Below, in pieces: positions 30,682 through 40,650 of a DNA stretch of 50,046 nt; positions within the stretch are counted from its first letter, which is position 1, and each line of letters starts with the position of its first letter. The stretch is from Actinomycetota bacterium (GTDB taxonomy: Bacteria; Actinomycetota; Actinomycetes; Nanopelagicales; Nanopelagicaceae), in NCBI GenBank assembly GCA_026392695.1, contig JAPLBP010000073.1, positions 1-50,046 on the forward strand. Direction: 5' to 3'. The position numbers were made by a program, and so were the translations under genes. Below the pieces are notes generated by a model. The model did not search any database. It was not told where the DNA came from and was given only the letters and a program-made list of their open reading frames with translations.

Positions 30682-31755
30682 CTAAACGTTAAATCTAAAC
30701 TCCACCACGTCGCCATCATGCATGACATATTCCTTGCCTTCCATGCGAACTTTTCCTTTTGCCTTTGCTTCGGACATGGAACCGCAGGAAACTAAATCGT
30801 CAAAAGAAACAACTTCTGCCTTAATAAATCCCTTTTGAAAATCTGTGTGAATGACGCCAGCGGCCATGGGTGCGGTATCGCCTTTATGAATAGTCCAGGC
30901 GCGCGCCTCTTTAGGACCGGCAGTGAGATAGGTCTGCAAACCCAGAGTTCTAAACCCAACGTGAGCTAACGTCGCCAAACCTGGTTCTTCTAATCCAATC
31001 GATTGAAGAAGTTCGAGTGCATCTTCATCGCTCAATTCAGCAAGTTCTGATTCAGTCTTAGCATCAAGGAAAATTGCTTCTGCTGGTGCGACAAGGTCGA
31101 TCAAGCTTTTACGCAAGACCGCATCATCGAGTTCGGCAGCGTCAACATTGAAAACATAAATAAATGGTTTAGCTGTCATGAGATGAAGTTCTGCGAGCGC
31201 TGATAAATCCACGTCGCTACCCGAAAGAGGCTTACCTGAATTAAGAACCTTTTCGGCCTTCTTTATTTCATCGACAACGCTCTGACGTTCTTTGTTGACG
31301 CGCGCTTCTTTTTCTATCCGAGGCAACGCTTTTTCAATCGTCTGAAGATCTGCCAGTGCCAATTCAGTATTAATAATTTCAAGATCACTGGCAGGATCGA
31401 CTCGCCCTTCAACATGGATAACGTCGCCATCGCTAAAGACTCGAATGACCTGACAGATAGCATCGGTCTCACGGATGTTGGCAAGGAATTGATTGCCAAG
31501 ACCTTCACCGACTGATGCGCCTTTCACAATGCCGGCAATGTCCACGAAAGAGACAACGGCTGGTAGAAGTTTCTGGGAACCAAAGATCTCGGCCAGGACG
31601 GCTAGGCGTGGATCAGGCACCCCAACCACGCCAATATTGGGCTCAATTGTGGCGAATGGATAGTTGGCCGCCAGGACGTTGTTCTTGGTCAAAGCGTTAA
31701 AAAGGGTGGATTTACCCACGTTTGGCATACCGACGATTCCGATAGAGAGGCTCAC
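30682..31755 (-). CDS. ychF: redox-regulated ATPase YchF
   Basis: GIVGMPNVGKSTLFNALTKNNV, FVDIAGIVKGASVGEGLGNQFLANIRETDAICQVIRVF; C-terminal TGS domain. Confidence 0.95.
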   Translation of the reverse strand: MSLSIGIVGMPNVGKSTLFNALTKNNVLAANYPFATIEPNIGVVGVPDPRLAVLAEIFGSQKLLPAVVSFVDIAGIVKGASVGEGLGNQFLANIRETDAICQVIRVFSDGDVIHVEGRVDPASDLEIINTELALADLQTIEKALPRIEKEARVNKERQSVVDEIKKAEKVLNSGKPLSGSDVDLSALAELHLMTAKPFIYVFNVDAAELDDAVLRKSLIDLVAPAEAIFLDAKTESELAELSDEDALELLQSIGLEEPGLATLAHVGFRTLGLQTYLTAGPKEARAWTIHKGDTAPMAAGVIHTDFQKGFIKAEVVSFDDLVSCGSMSEAKAKGKVRMEGKEYVMHDGDVVEFRFNV

Positions 31756-31806
31756 AAGGAGTAGAGCCTACGGGGCTTCGTCAGTGGTTACTGCCACGAT
31801 AGGAGC

Positions 31807-32851
31807 ATGAGCACTTCTTTAGGCGTAATTCTTGGTCTCCTAGTCGGGGCAGCCATCGGATTCTTGATGGCGCGAGTGCGAGGGGCGGGCTCGGATGCTG
31901 AATTGAAGGCAGCACGAGGCTCAATCACGTCCCTCGAAAAGCAAATCGCGACCATGCAAGGAGCGCAGACCGAGACAACTCGTCTGGCTAGCGAACTCGA
32001 AGCAATGAAGAAATCCGTTGAAACACTCTCGGCTCAAGCTCGTGAAGCGGATCGAAGTCGCATAAAGGCCGAGGAAGATATCCGCAAAGACCTCACCTAT
32101 ATGTCCACGACAAATAAGTCTCTACTTGAAGAGACGACAAAGATAGCTGGGGCACTTTCCAGCTCTCAAACTCGCGGAAAACATTTCACTTCCGGGATCG
32201 AGTGTTCTCTTTATTGACTCGAAATTTCCCTTCGAGAGAATTTTGCAGGCATTTGATACTCACGATGAAAGTGAACGCGAACTCCTTGTGCAGGAACATG
32301 CAAAAGATTTACTCAAGCACGTTGACGCTCTCGCTAAACGGGGTTACGCGGACAAAGAATCCTCGCCAAACTTTGTGGTTCTTTTTGCACCGTTTGAATC
32401 AATCTTGACCGAAGCACTTCGTGTGGACTCTCGATTGCTGGAAAAGGCATTTGCAAAAGGAGTCACTATTGCTACACCCACAACAATGATGGCCTTGCTA
32501 CGCACGGTGGGATATATATTCAGTAGAAATCGCCTTGCTGAGAGCGCAACGGAAATTCAAGAGTTAGCAGGAACATTCTTGAAAAACGTTGCATCACTTC
32601 ATGTCAAAATCGTCACCGTTGGCGATCGACTGAAGAGCACCTTAAAGGCGTACAACGAGATGATCCCGACGGCTGAAAGCACCGTCCTGAGTCCTGCCAA
32701 GAAAATTGTGAACCTGGGCGTGTCAGGGGATACCAGTAAACTAAAGGCAATTCCGGAGATCTCTGAAAATGTACGAACTCTCAAGAGCAACCTTGCTCTG
32801 GACGCTCCGGATGATTTTATTGATGCTGAAGAGTTAGTGGACGAGGAGTAA
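31807..32851 (+). pseudogene. rmuC: DNA recombination protein RmuC, disrupted
   Basis: N-terminal TM/coiled coil ending ALSSSQTRGK (31807..32217) and C-terminal LPGSSVLFIDSKFPFERILQAFDTHDESER... (frame of 32243..32851); about 40 residues of the core are absent with a frame change. Confidence 0.75.
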
Positions 32852-32853
32852 AG

Positions 32854-33264
32854 ATGAGCGCGCAAACTGAGATCAAGAAACCTTCAGTGAAGGTTGGGCT
32901 TACAAAGCAAGGCGTAGCCATCCTTCAAAGTCTCTTCATCACCCTTGTCGTTGTTCTTGAAATCCTTGTGCGCCATGGTGTGGGTGCCATAAGCGGCGTC
33001 GCAATTTGCATCGCAACCATTGGATCTGTTCGTTTTGGTCGCCTCGGAACCGAGTATGTATCGGCTGCTACCGCTCCGTTGGCCTTCGCATTTGCAGCGA
33101 TCATCGGCATTACGGCTGTAGATGGTTTGCACTTCTCAAAATTGGGTGTCGATCTTGTCGCGGCTCTTGCTAGTGCCGCTCCTTACCTCTTGCTCAGTGC
33201 AACTTATGGATGGCTAAATTTCCTAAAGTCACGCCGAACGAAGAGATCGGCTGTCACTAAATAA
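32854..33264 (+). CDS. small integral membrane protein (DUF6542-like)
   Basis: 136 aa with several TM segments, downstream of rmuC/ychF. Confidence 0.55.
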   Translation: MSAQTEIKKPSVKVGLTKQGVAILQSLFITLVVVLEILVRHGVGAISGVAICIATIGSVRFGRLGTEYVSAATAPLAFAFAAIIGITAVDGLHFSKLGVDLVAALASAAPYLLLSATYGWLNFLKSRRTKRSAVTK

Positions 33265-34897
33265 GTACTGAACTAAAGGCGGCAGGTGAATGGAGCCACG
33301 TGAGATAACCACCATCCAAATTAACAACATTGAATCCCAAATCTTTTAGAAGCAAGCTCGCGCTGTGACCTCGTACTCCTACTTGGCAACTGACGACAAC
33401 ATCCTTCGTATCGATTTCACCAAAGCGCTCTCTCAATTCATCAATCGGAATATTCACTGAGCGAGGTATTGAGCCGGCCTCACATTCACTCGCACTTCGA
33501 ACGTCCACAAGTGTGAAACCTCGATCAAGGTAAGTATCAATTTCATTCCATTGAATTACCGGACTCAGCCCTGAAAGCCTATTCTCTGCCACATATCCGA
33601 GCATATTTACTGGATCTTTGGCCGAACCAAATGGCGGTGCGTAGGCAAGTTCCAAATCAGCAAGTTCTGGAGCGGTAATCCCACCGCGCATCGCGGTAGC
33701 AATCACATCAATGCGCTTGTCGACGCCGGAGTGTCCGACTCCTTGCGCTCCCAAAATTTCGCCAGTGGTGGAATCAAAAAGCAATTTAAGTGCCATTGAC
33801 TCTGCACCTGGGTAGTAGCCCGCGTGCGAGGCCGGATGTGTATGGATAACCTGGAAAGATCTGCCTTGCGCACTAAGCCTGCGCTCATTCCATCCAGTTG
33901 CCGCAATGGTTAAAGAAAATACTTTCACGATGGAAGTTCCCATGGTCGCGACGGCTCGCACTTTCAATCCAAATATATGATCGGCTGCTACTCGTCCGTG
34001 TCGATTTGCAAGGTTCGCTAACGGCACAAGTGCAGCACTGCCATCGAGAGAGTCAGTCTTTTCCGCGGCATCGCCAACGGCATAAATATCGGAGTTACTC
34101 GTTCTATTGAACTCATCTACATGAATTCCTCCGCGCTCTCCAATAAGGAGTCCCGCACGTTGTGCCAATGAGATATCGGGACGCACACCCACAGCGAGTA
34201 TCACCAAATCAGCTGGGACTACTTCATGAGAGGCAAGTGTTACTGAAGTATCGCTAATTTCAATTGCACTTTCACCAAGATAAAGTGAAACTCCATTGCG
34301 AGCCATCTCCTCGGCCACCAAAGAAGCCATTTCTTCATCAAGAGGCGCCAGCAGCTGTGGTGTCGACTCTACTAATGATGTAGCTATGCCGCGCTCTCTC
34401 AAGTTTTCTGCAATTTCAACACCGATATAGCCTCCGCCAATTACTACGGCGTTTCGGGGTTGGAGGTTTACCTGAGCGACGATTCGTTCAACGTCTTCTA
34501 CAGTACGCAAGGTAAATGCGCGTTCAAAACCTTTTATCGGCGGAACGATGGGAGTTGCTCCAGGGCTCAAAATTAGTTTGTCGAAGGCAATCTCGCTCTC
34601 CTCGAGCGTTGCAAGATCCAGTACCTTCACCACTTTACGAATTGCATCAATTTCGAGGGCCTGGGTCAATACACGAACATCTAAGCGAAAACGTTTATGA
34701 AGAGATGTGGGGGTCTGAAGTAGCAGTGCGCTTTCCTCTTCAATAACACCACCCACATAATAAGGAAGCCCGCAGTTCGCGTACGAAACATGTCCACTTT
34801 TTTCCAGAACGATGATCTCGGCTTGTGCGTCTAGCCTTCGAGCACGGGTTGCTGCGGACATTCCGCCTGCAACCCCTCCAATTACTACTAACTTCAT
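33257..34897 (-). CDS. CoA-disulfide reductase-like FAD/NAD oxidoreductase with C-terminal rhodanese domain
   Basis: VVIGGVAGGMSAATRARRL, SYANCGLPYYVGG, AVGDAAE, C-terminal VDVRSASECEAGSIP..VSCQVGVRG; ATG 34897 overlaps the upstream stop (ATGA). Confidence 0.88.
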   Translation of the reverse strand: MKLVVIGGVAGGMSAATRARRLDAQAEIIVLEKSGHVSYANCGLPYYVGGVIEEESALLLQTPTSLHKRFRLDVRVLTQALEIDAIRKVVKVLDLATLEESEIAFDKLILSPGATPIVPPIKGFERAFTLRTVEDVERIVAQVNLQPRNAVVIGGGYIGVEIAENLRERGIATSLVESTPQLLAPLDEEMASLVAEEMARNGVSLYLGESAIEISDTSVTLASHEVVPADLVILAVGVRPDISLAQRAGLLIGERGGIHVDEFNRTSNSDIYAVGDAAEKTDSLDGSAALVPLANLANRHGRVAADHIFGLKVRAVATMGTSIVKVFSLTIAATGWNERRLSAQGRSFQVIHTHPASHAGYYPGAESMALKLLFDSTTGEILGAQGVGHSGVDKRIDVIATAMRGGITAPELADLELAYAPPFGSAKDPVNMLGYVAENRLSGLSPVIQWNEIDTYLDRGFTLVDVRSASECEAGSIPRSVNIPIDELRERFGEIDTKDVVVSCQVGVRGHSASLLLKDLGFNVVNLDGGYLTWLHSPAAFSSVLI

Positions 34898-35289
34898 GTT
34901 GTCCTCACTAGGGGTAGTCCCGAAGCCAGCCAAACTTGGATGCCGTCGGTTAAGTTATAGATTGACGTGAATTTCGTCTTTGCCATTTTTTCGGTGGCAA
35001 TGCCGGAACGGCGACCACTGTGGCAATAGACCGCGTAGGTTGTGGATTTATTGAGCTTTGCAATGTCGCTGTCGAAAGTTGCCGAATCGACATCAATATT
35101 GATGGCGCCCTTTATGTGGCCAGCGTTATATTCGTCAGGAGTTCGGACATCAATAGTGACAACTCCGGCAGTTTGAGATTTCGATTGAAAATCAGCGGGA
35201 CCCAAATTAGTAACCGATACAGTCTTTTCCCCACATGCGCTCAGCAAAAGCGCCGATACGAGAGCTACAAATAGAATTTTCTTTTTCAT
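34894..35289 (-). CDS. rhodanese-like lipoprotein
   Basis: Signal peptide with lipobox LLLSAC; VTIDVRTPDEYNAGHIKGAINID; YCHSGRRS active-site loop. Confidence 0.88.
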   Translation of the reverse strand: MKKKILFVALVSALLLSACGEKTVSVTNLGPADFQSKSQTAGVVTIDVRTPDEYNAGHIKGAINIDVDSATFDSDIAKLNKSTTYAVYCHSGRRSGIATEKMAKTKFTSIYNLTDGIQVWLASGLPLVRTT

Positions 35290-35292
35290 CGC

Positions 35293-35589
35293 CTATGCCA
35301 AACTCAGAAATAGTTTTTGAAGTTTCTCAGTAATAACTTCGGCATCTTCAGTTGGATCCTCGATACATGCCTTCAGATTCGCTGCTATCAAGGTAAAAGC
35401 AGCAGTGTTAATTGCTTTTCCAACGGCTGCCATTTGCATGACGATTTCTTCACATGTGCGTCCCTCATCGAGCATTCTGACAACGGCACCGAGCTGGCCA
35501 TGGGCACGCTTAAGACGCTTTGTTATGGCTTCTAGCTCATCCACGTCAGTAAGTACGTGGGTTGTCTTTGCCTTTGCTGATGTAGCCAT
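35293..35589 (-). CDS. CsoR/RcnR-family repressor, CstR-like
   Basis: ITKRLKRAHGQLGAVVRMLDEGRTCEEIVMQMAAVGKAINTAAFTLIAANLKACIE; Cys pair with Asn rather than His in the ANLKAC motif. Confidence 0.85.
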   Translation of the reverse strand: MATSAKAKTTHVLTDVDELEAITKRLKRAHGQLGAVVRMLDEGRTCEEIVMQMAAVGKAINTAAFTLIAANLKACIEDPTEDAEVITEKLQKLFLSLA

Positions 35590-35634
35590 AGCGCCTCCAA
35601 GAGCCTCATTTGGACTGTATGGCAGAACATTAGC

Positions 35635-35650
35635 ATACCCCTAGGGGTAT
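35635..35650. promoter_or_regulatory. perfect 16-bp palindrome, CsoR/CstR operator candidate
   Basis: ATACCCCTAGGGGTAT, 46 bp upstream of the CsoR-family gene start. Confidence 0.8.
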
Positions 35651-35672
35651 AGCAAATAAGAGGGTGAGCAGG

Positions 35673-36713
35673 CTAAATACCTAGGCCAGCCTTCGCGCTT
35701 TCTGGCACCAACTCCAAGCCATCTGGATTATTAAGGTAACCCTCTGCGGTTCCAGCACGACCTTTGTGCCCGTATTGCCAAACGATCTTTTTGGTCTTGG
35801 GATCAATAACAATGATGCGATGGTTTGCGTCATCAGTTGCAATTATATTTCCGTTGGGCAGTCCGTGGGCAAGTGAAGTGTGATTAAGCGCGTCTGCTCC
35901 CGTGGGCTTGAACTTCCATAGCAGTTTTCCTTTCGAATCGAATTCCACGATTGCGCCAGGTTTACTAAAGTCCACGGTTAAATAAACATTGGGAGATACT
36001 TCGTTGGTATCCGAAGGATAAGCAACTCCAGGTGCATGCACTGCCCACGAAACTTTCCCATCCAATGTCATCGCATCTACCCAATTGCCATTAATTTCCG
36101 TGACGAGATAACGACCATCCTCCATTGGGAAAGCACCGTTGGGACTACCAAAAGATTTCGGCGGGTTATGAACGCATCTACCAGTTGTACCAAGTTGCGT
36201 AGTTTTTTTCGTTGACGTATTAATAAAAAGCAGTCGGCAATTCTTAATGTCGGCGACAATGACTCGACCATCAGGGAGCAACATCGCATCATCTGGGTTA
36301 TTAAGAGAACCAGCTTTCCTAGATCCGTGACCAGCAACCCCGTATTCAAAAACAATCTTTCGCGTGGCGATGTCAATGATTGAAACCATCTGATGTTCTG
36401 ATTCAGTTGCCACAATGGATTTTCCATCTGGCGAAAAGAATACATCGTCAGGTGTTTTAAAAGTTTGACCCGGTGCGAGATCACCTTTTCTTGGAAAGAC
36501 CCATTGAACTTTTCCTGAAGGATTCACAATAACGATTCGATTATTACCTTCATCGGCGATCATCACAGATCCAGGAACCGCGGTCGGATCTGAGACCACG
36601 GGGGTCGCCGCACGCGCCCCAACATTGGCCATTAAGATCAAAGCCACTATCGCGGAGAAGGCAAAGGCGCTTTTCACTTTCGAAGATGTGTTCATAGAGG
36701 CGAGATTAGTCAA
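35673..36713 (-). CDS. secreted beta-propeller protein (PQQ/NHL-like)
   Basis: Signal peptide; repeats such as GSVMIADEGNNRIVIVNPSGKVQWVF, GNIIATDDANHRIIVIDPKTKKIVWQYG. Confidence 0.8.
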   Translation of the reverse strand: MTNLASMNTSSKVKSAFAFSAIVALILMANVGARAATPVVSDPTAVPGSVMIADEGNNRIVIVNPSGKVQWVFPRKGDLAPGQTFKTPDDVFFSPDGKSIVATESEHQMVSIIDIATRKIVFEYGVAGHGSRKAGSLNNPDDAMLLPDGRVIVADIKNCRLLFINTSTKKTTQLGTTGRCVHNPPKSFGSPNGAFPMEDGRYLVTEINGNWVDAMTLDGKVSWAVHAPGVAYPSDTNEVSPNVYLTVDFSKPGAIVEFDSKGKLLWKFKPTGADALNHTSLAHGLPNGNIIATDDANHRIIVIDPKTKKIVWQYGHKGRAGTAEGYLNNPDGLELVPESAKAGLGI

Positions 36714-36815
36714 TTAACCTCCATAAAGCCTCTTGGGTTGGAGTAAAAGGGGCAGAAGGCGCTCAATCTCACACCTCCGTATAGATTCTGAGAGCTCGTC
36801 CTATACGCTGGGCGC

Positions 36816-38243
36816 GTGAGAGAAAGAAAAGCCCAACCCACCGTCATCCAAGGCGGAATGGGTGTGGCAGTTTCTTCGTGGCAATTGGCCCGAGCGGTTT
36901 CCAAGACCGGTCAACTCGGCGTGGTCTCAGGAACAGCGATTGATGCCGTCGTGGCTAGGCGCTTGCAAGACGGCGACGTGCACGGCGATGTGCGACGAGC
37001 CTTAGATCATTTCCCGATTCCAGCAATCGCTGATCGAGTAAAAGATAAGTATTTCCGTCCCGATGGAACCAAGGGGGAACCCTACATACCAGTTCCCAAA
37101 TTGAGTCTAAAGCCGTCGACGGATGCTCTGGAACTCTGGGTTGTTTCAAATTTCGTCGAGGTATGGCTCGCAAAAGAGGGTCATGACGGAATAGTTGGTA
37201 TCAACTTCTTAGAAAAAATCCAAATGGCGACTCCAAGTTCTGTCTACGGCGCGATGTTAGCTGGAGTTGACTACATATTGATGGGCGCCGGAATTCCATC
37301 CGAGCTCCCCCATTTGCTTAACCTTCTTGCTGAGCATAAGGATGCAGCGATAAAGGTTGATGTAGACGATGCGACGACTTCGTACTCGGCCAACTTTAAT
37401 CCGCGGGACTTCAGCGACATCACCATGCCCCCGTTGTTGCGACCACAATTTCTTGCAATTGTTTCGGCTCACGTTCTCGCAATATATTTAGCGAAAGATG
37501 AATTAACAAAACCCGATGGATTTATTATTGAAGGGTTTACTGCGGGTGGCCACAACGCACCTCCTCGCGGGACGATGATGCTCGATGGAGATGGTCAACC
37601 AATATTTGGTCTCCGAGATGAACCTGATTTAGCGAAAGTTGCAAAGATTGGACTTCCATTTTGGTTAGCTGGAGGTCAATCAACGCACGAACACATAGTT
37701 GCGGCAAAGGCGCTCGGAGCGCAAGGCGTGCAAGTCGGCACCCTCTTCTCTCTGTGTGAAGAGTCAGGACTGCTACCAGAGTTGCGAAATCAAATGATTG
37801 ATCAACTAAAAGCAGGTGATCTCGTAGTCCGCACTGATCCCTTTGCCTCCCCAACTGGATTCCCGTTCAAAGTAGTAACTCTGCCCGGAACACTTTCTGA
37901 TTCAGAACTCTATGAAGATCGACCGCGCCTATGTGATCTTGGCTATCTTCGAGTTCCTTACGAGCGCTCCCCAGGAGTTGTCGGCTATCGATGTGCTTCA
38001 GAACCAAAGCACGTTTTTATCCGCAAGGGCGGGGCTGAGAGCGAATTAACTGACAGAAAGTGCTTATGTAACGGGCTTATGGCCAATATTGGACTCGGAC
38101 AACATCGAGGTGATGGCTACGTCGAACAACCTCTCCTCACCCTCGGAGCAGACCTGACAGGAGCCGAGGAACTTCTCGCTTCCCACCCCCAAGGTTGGAG
38201 CGCTACCGAAGCGGTCGCCTACCTATTGAAAGTAGGGCAATAG
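36816..38243 (+). CDS. nitronate monooxygenase-like (2-nitropropane dioxygenase family)
   Basis: IQGGMGVAVSSWQLARAVS, FIIEGFTAGGHNAP, PFWLAGGQSTHEHIVAAKALGAQGVQVGTLFSL. Confidence 0.85.
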   Translation: MRERKAQPTVIQGGMGVAVSSWQLARAVSKTGQLGVVSGTAIDAVVARRLQDGDVHGDVRRALDHFPIPAIADRVKDKYFRPDGTKGEPYIPVPKLSLKPSTDALELWVVSNFVEVWLAKEGHDGIVGINFLEKIQMATPSSVYGAMLAGVDYILMGAGIPSELPHLLNLLAEHKDAAIKVDVDDATTSYSANFNPRDFSDITMPPLLRPQFLAIVSAHVLAIYLAKDELTKPDGFIIEGFTAGGHNAPPRGTMMLDGDGQPIFGLRDEPDLAKVAKIGLPFWLAGGQSTHEHIVAAKALGAQGVQVGTLFSLCEESGLLPELRNQMIDQLKAGDLVVRTDPFASPTGFPFKVVTLPGTLSDSELYEDRPRLCDLGYLRVPYERSPGVVGYRCASEPKHVFIRKGGAESELTDRKCLCNGLMANIGLGQHRGDGYVEQPLLTLGADLTGAEELLASHPQGWSATEAVAYLLKVGQ

Positions 38244-38289
38244 AGGAGAAGTATGCGAGTGGGCAACCGCTCGAGCGAAGGGATGGATC

Positions 38290-38715
38290 ATGAAGATCAC
38301 TCAATTGATATCCGGTAAACGCGTAGAGACTATTTCGCCGAGTGCAAGCATTCATGATTTAGTGAATTCCCTCAACACCCACGCAGTGGGTGCTTTAGTC
38401 GTGTCACCCGATGGAAGAAAAATCGAGGGCATCGTTTCTGAACGCGATGTGGTGCGAGCAATGCCTGGGAAGCTTGATCAACTAATTGGTATGCATGTAC
38501 GCGACATCATGACTGTAGGTGTGGTTACATGCACGAGCGATGCGACCGTTGCCGAACTAATGAAGATAATGACTGAGCGACGCATTCGACACGTGCCCGT
38601 CGTGGACTCGGAAGGGATTCTTCTTTCAATAGTGTCAATTGGTGATGTCATTAAGGCTCATGTTACGGAACTGGATGCAGAGCGGACAGCCCTTCGCGAT
38701 TATGTAAGTTCGTAA
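38290..38715 (+). CDS. CBS-domain protein
   Basis: Two CBS repeats: VVSPDGRKIEGIVSERDVVRA and HVPVVDSEGILLSIVSIGDVIKAH. Confidence 0.88.
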   Translation: MKITQLISGKRVETISPSASIHDLVNSLNTHAVGALVVSPDGRKIEGIVSERDVVRAMPGKLDQLIGMHVRDIMTVGVVTCTSDATVAELMKIMTERRIRHVPVVDSEGILLSIVSIGDVIKAHVTELDAERTALRDYVSS

Positions 38716-39720
38716 CTAAACCAAGAAGCCAGATGGAAATGGATCAGTCGGATCTAAAATCCAGGTTGACTCTCCCATAATCCAAGCACGTCCGGTGATT
38801 GCAGGAATGATCGCTGGAATTCCACCGACTTCCGTGCGACCTACGATTCTTGCCTGAAATTGCGAGCCGATCCAGGATTCATTCACGAGGACATCGCCTT
38901 CGCTAATCTCCCCGAGGGCCGCCATTTGGGCTAGTCGAGCACTAGTACCGGTCCCACAAGGAGAACGATCAAACCACCCTGGGTTGATTGCCATCGCGTT
39001 GCGCCAGTGAAACTTATCGTTACCTTGCGAGATGAAATCAATGTGATGACAGCCTGCGATCTCACTATTCTCTGGATGCACTGGCGGGTTCTGCTTATTA
39101 ATTGCAGAAGAAATCGCTAAACCCGCATTGAGCAGGGCTTGACCATTGTGGCGCTCAAAAGTAATTCCTACTCGCTCGATAGGAATGATGGCGTAGAAAT
39201 TTCCGCCAAATGCCATATCGTAAATGATCTCCCCAAAACCAGATACATCCACCTTTTGATTAAGTGCCAAAGAGAACGACGGAACGTTGATAATCGTTAC
39301 GTTTTCGGCCTTACCGTCTTTAACAGCAACCTCTACAACCACCAAACCTGCCGGAGTATCTAAACGAATTGTCGTAATCGGCTCAACTACGGTGACCATC
39401 CTTTTTCCCACTAATACCGTTGCTACACCAATTGTTCCGTGTCCACACATCGGCAAACATCCCGAAACTTCGATGTAAACAACTCCCCAATCTGCATCGG
39501 GTCGAGTAGAGGTCTGCAGGATTGCCCCGCTCATCGCGCTATGTCCACGTGGTTCGTACATCAACCACTGACGAATTTCATCCATGTTCTCCATGAAATA
39601 TTTTCGACGTTCAAACATGGTCGCACCAGGAATCTCACCTACTCCACTGGTCACGACTCGGGTCGGCATCCCTTCAGTGTGGGATTCGACCGTTGTTACG
39701 GATCGGATGCTTGGCTGCAT
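38716..39720 (-). CDS. proline racemase family / 4-hydroxyproline 2-epimerase
   Basis: ESHTEGMPTRVV, catalytic MCGHGTIG and SPCGTGTSARLA; genomic context. ATG 39720 overlaps the upstream stop (TAATG). Confidence 0.88.
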   Translation of the reverse strand: MQPSIRSVTTVESHTEGMPTRVVTSGVGEIPGATMFERRKYFMENMDEIRQWLMYEPRGHSAMSGAILQTSTRPDADWGVVYIEVSGCLPMCGHGTIGVATVLVGKRMVTVVEPITTIRLDTPAGLVVVEVAVKDGKAENVTIINVPSFSLALNQKVDVSGFGEIIYDMAFGGNFYAIIPIERVGITFERHNGQALLNAGLAISSAINKQNPPVHPENSEIAGCHHIDFISQGNDKFHWRNAMAINPGWFDRSPCGTGTSARLAQMAALGEISEGDVLVNESWIGSQFQARIVGRTEVGGIPAIIPAITGRAWIMGESTWILDPTDPFPSGFLV

Positions 39721-40628
39721 TATTTGCGTGAATAGAAAGCTAGTACCTTCGCAATGTCTTTTCGACACTTGGCTTCATCTGTGGCTGGCAAAGGCAAACG
39801 GGGCAAACGTGTCGGCCCGCCGTATCGACCAACAATATCCATCGCGAGTTTTATTGCTTGAATAAATTCCTTTCGACTGTCCCACATAAATAGATCGTGC
39901 ACTGCGGCATACGCCGGAGCCGCTTCAGCGAACTTTCCTGCCACCGCTAAGTTGTAGAGATCTGACGATTCTTTGGGAAGCGCGTTTGGGAATCCAGCAA
40001 TCCAACCAACGACCCCACCTGTTGCCAATTCCAATAGGACATCATCCGCACCAACAAGAACGTCAATGCGTGGAGCGCAGTCGTGAATTCTCCATACTCG
40101 TCGAACGTCACCTGAAAATTCCTTTATCGCTACTACGTTTTCAACTGCATCGGCAATCTTCCCAACCAGTTCAGGTACGACATCAATTTTGGTATCAAAG
40201 GGGTTGTTGTAAGCGATAATCGGAATTCCTACTTTTCCAACCTCGCGATAATGCGCAACAACTTCATCATCATTGGCTCGGTACGAGGTGGGAGGCAGAC
40301 ACATCACGGCATGTGCACCTTTTTCGGCGGCATGCTCAGTCCATCTGCGAGATTCATCAGCGCCGTAGGCTCCAACACCGGCAATAATGTGAAATCCGGC
40401 TGGAGCGGCTTCCACCGCGACTTCCAATACTTTGGATCGCTCTTGCGCACTCAACACTTGATACTCACCGAGCGAACCATTTGCTACGGCGCCTTGTGTT
40501 CCATTCGCAGCAAGCCACTGAATGTGAGAGGCAAAACGGTCGTAATCCACGCTCTTATCCTCATGAAATGGAAGAGCCATTGCGGTGAGTACGCCGTGCC
40601 ACGGTTTCGAAGTAGTCATGGCAGACAA
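39720..40628 (-). CDS. DHDPS/NAL family lyase, probable pyrroline-4-hydroxy-2-carboxylate deaminase
   Basis: DapA-like fold: GTQGAVANGSLGEYQVLS, AYNNPFDTKIDV, VAIKEFSGD; hydroxyproline cluster context. Confidence 0.8.
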   Translation of the reverse strand: MSAMTTSKPWHGVLTAMALPFHEDKSVDYDRFASHIQWLAANGTQGAVANGSLGEYQVLSAQERSKVLEVAVEAAPAGFHIIAGVGAYGADESRRWTEHAAEKGAHAVMCLPPTSYRANDDEVVAHYREVGKVGIPIIAYNNPFDTKIDVVPELVGKIADAVENVVAIKEFSGDVRRVWRIHDCAPRIDVLVGADDVLLELATGGVVGWIAGFPNALPKESSDLYNLAVAGKFAEAAPAYAAVHDLFMWDSRKEFIQAIKLAMDIVGRYGGPTRLPRLPLPATDEAKCRKDIAKVLAFYSRK

Positions 40629-40650
40629 TTTAGTGGCTGTTGCGAACTAA

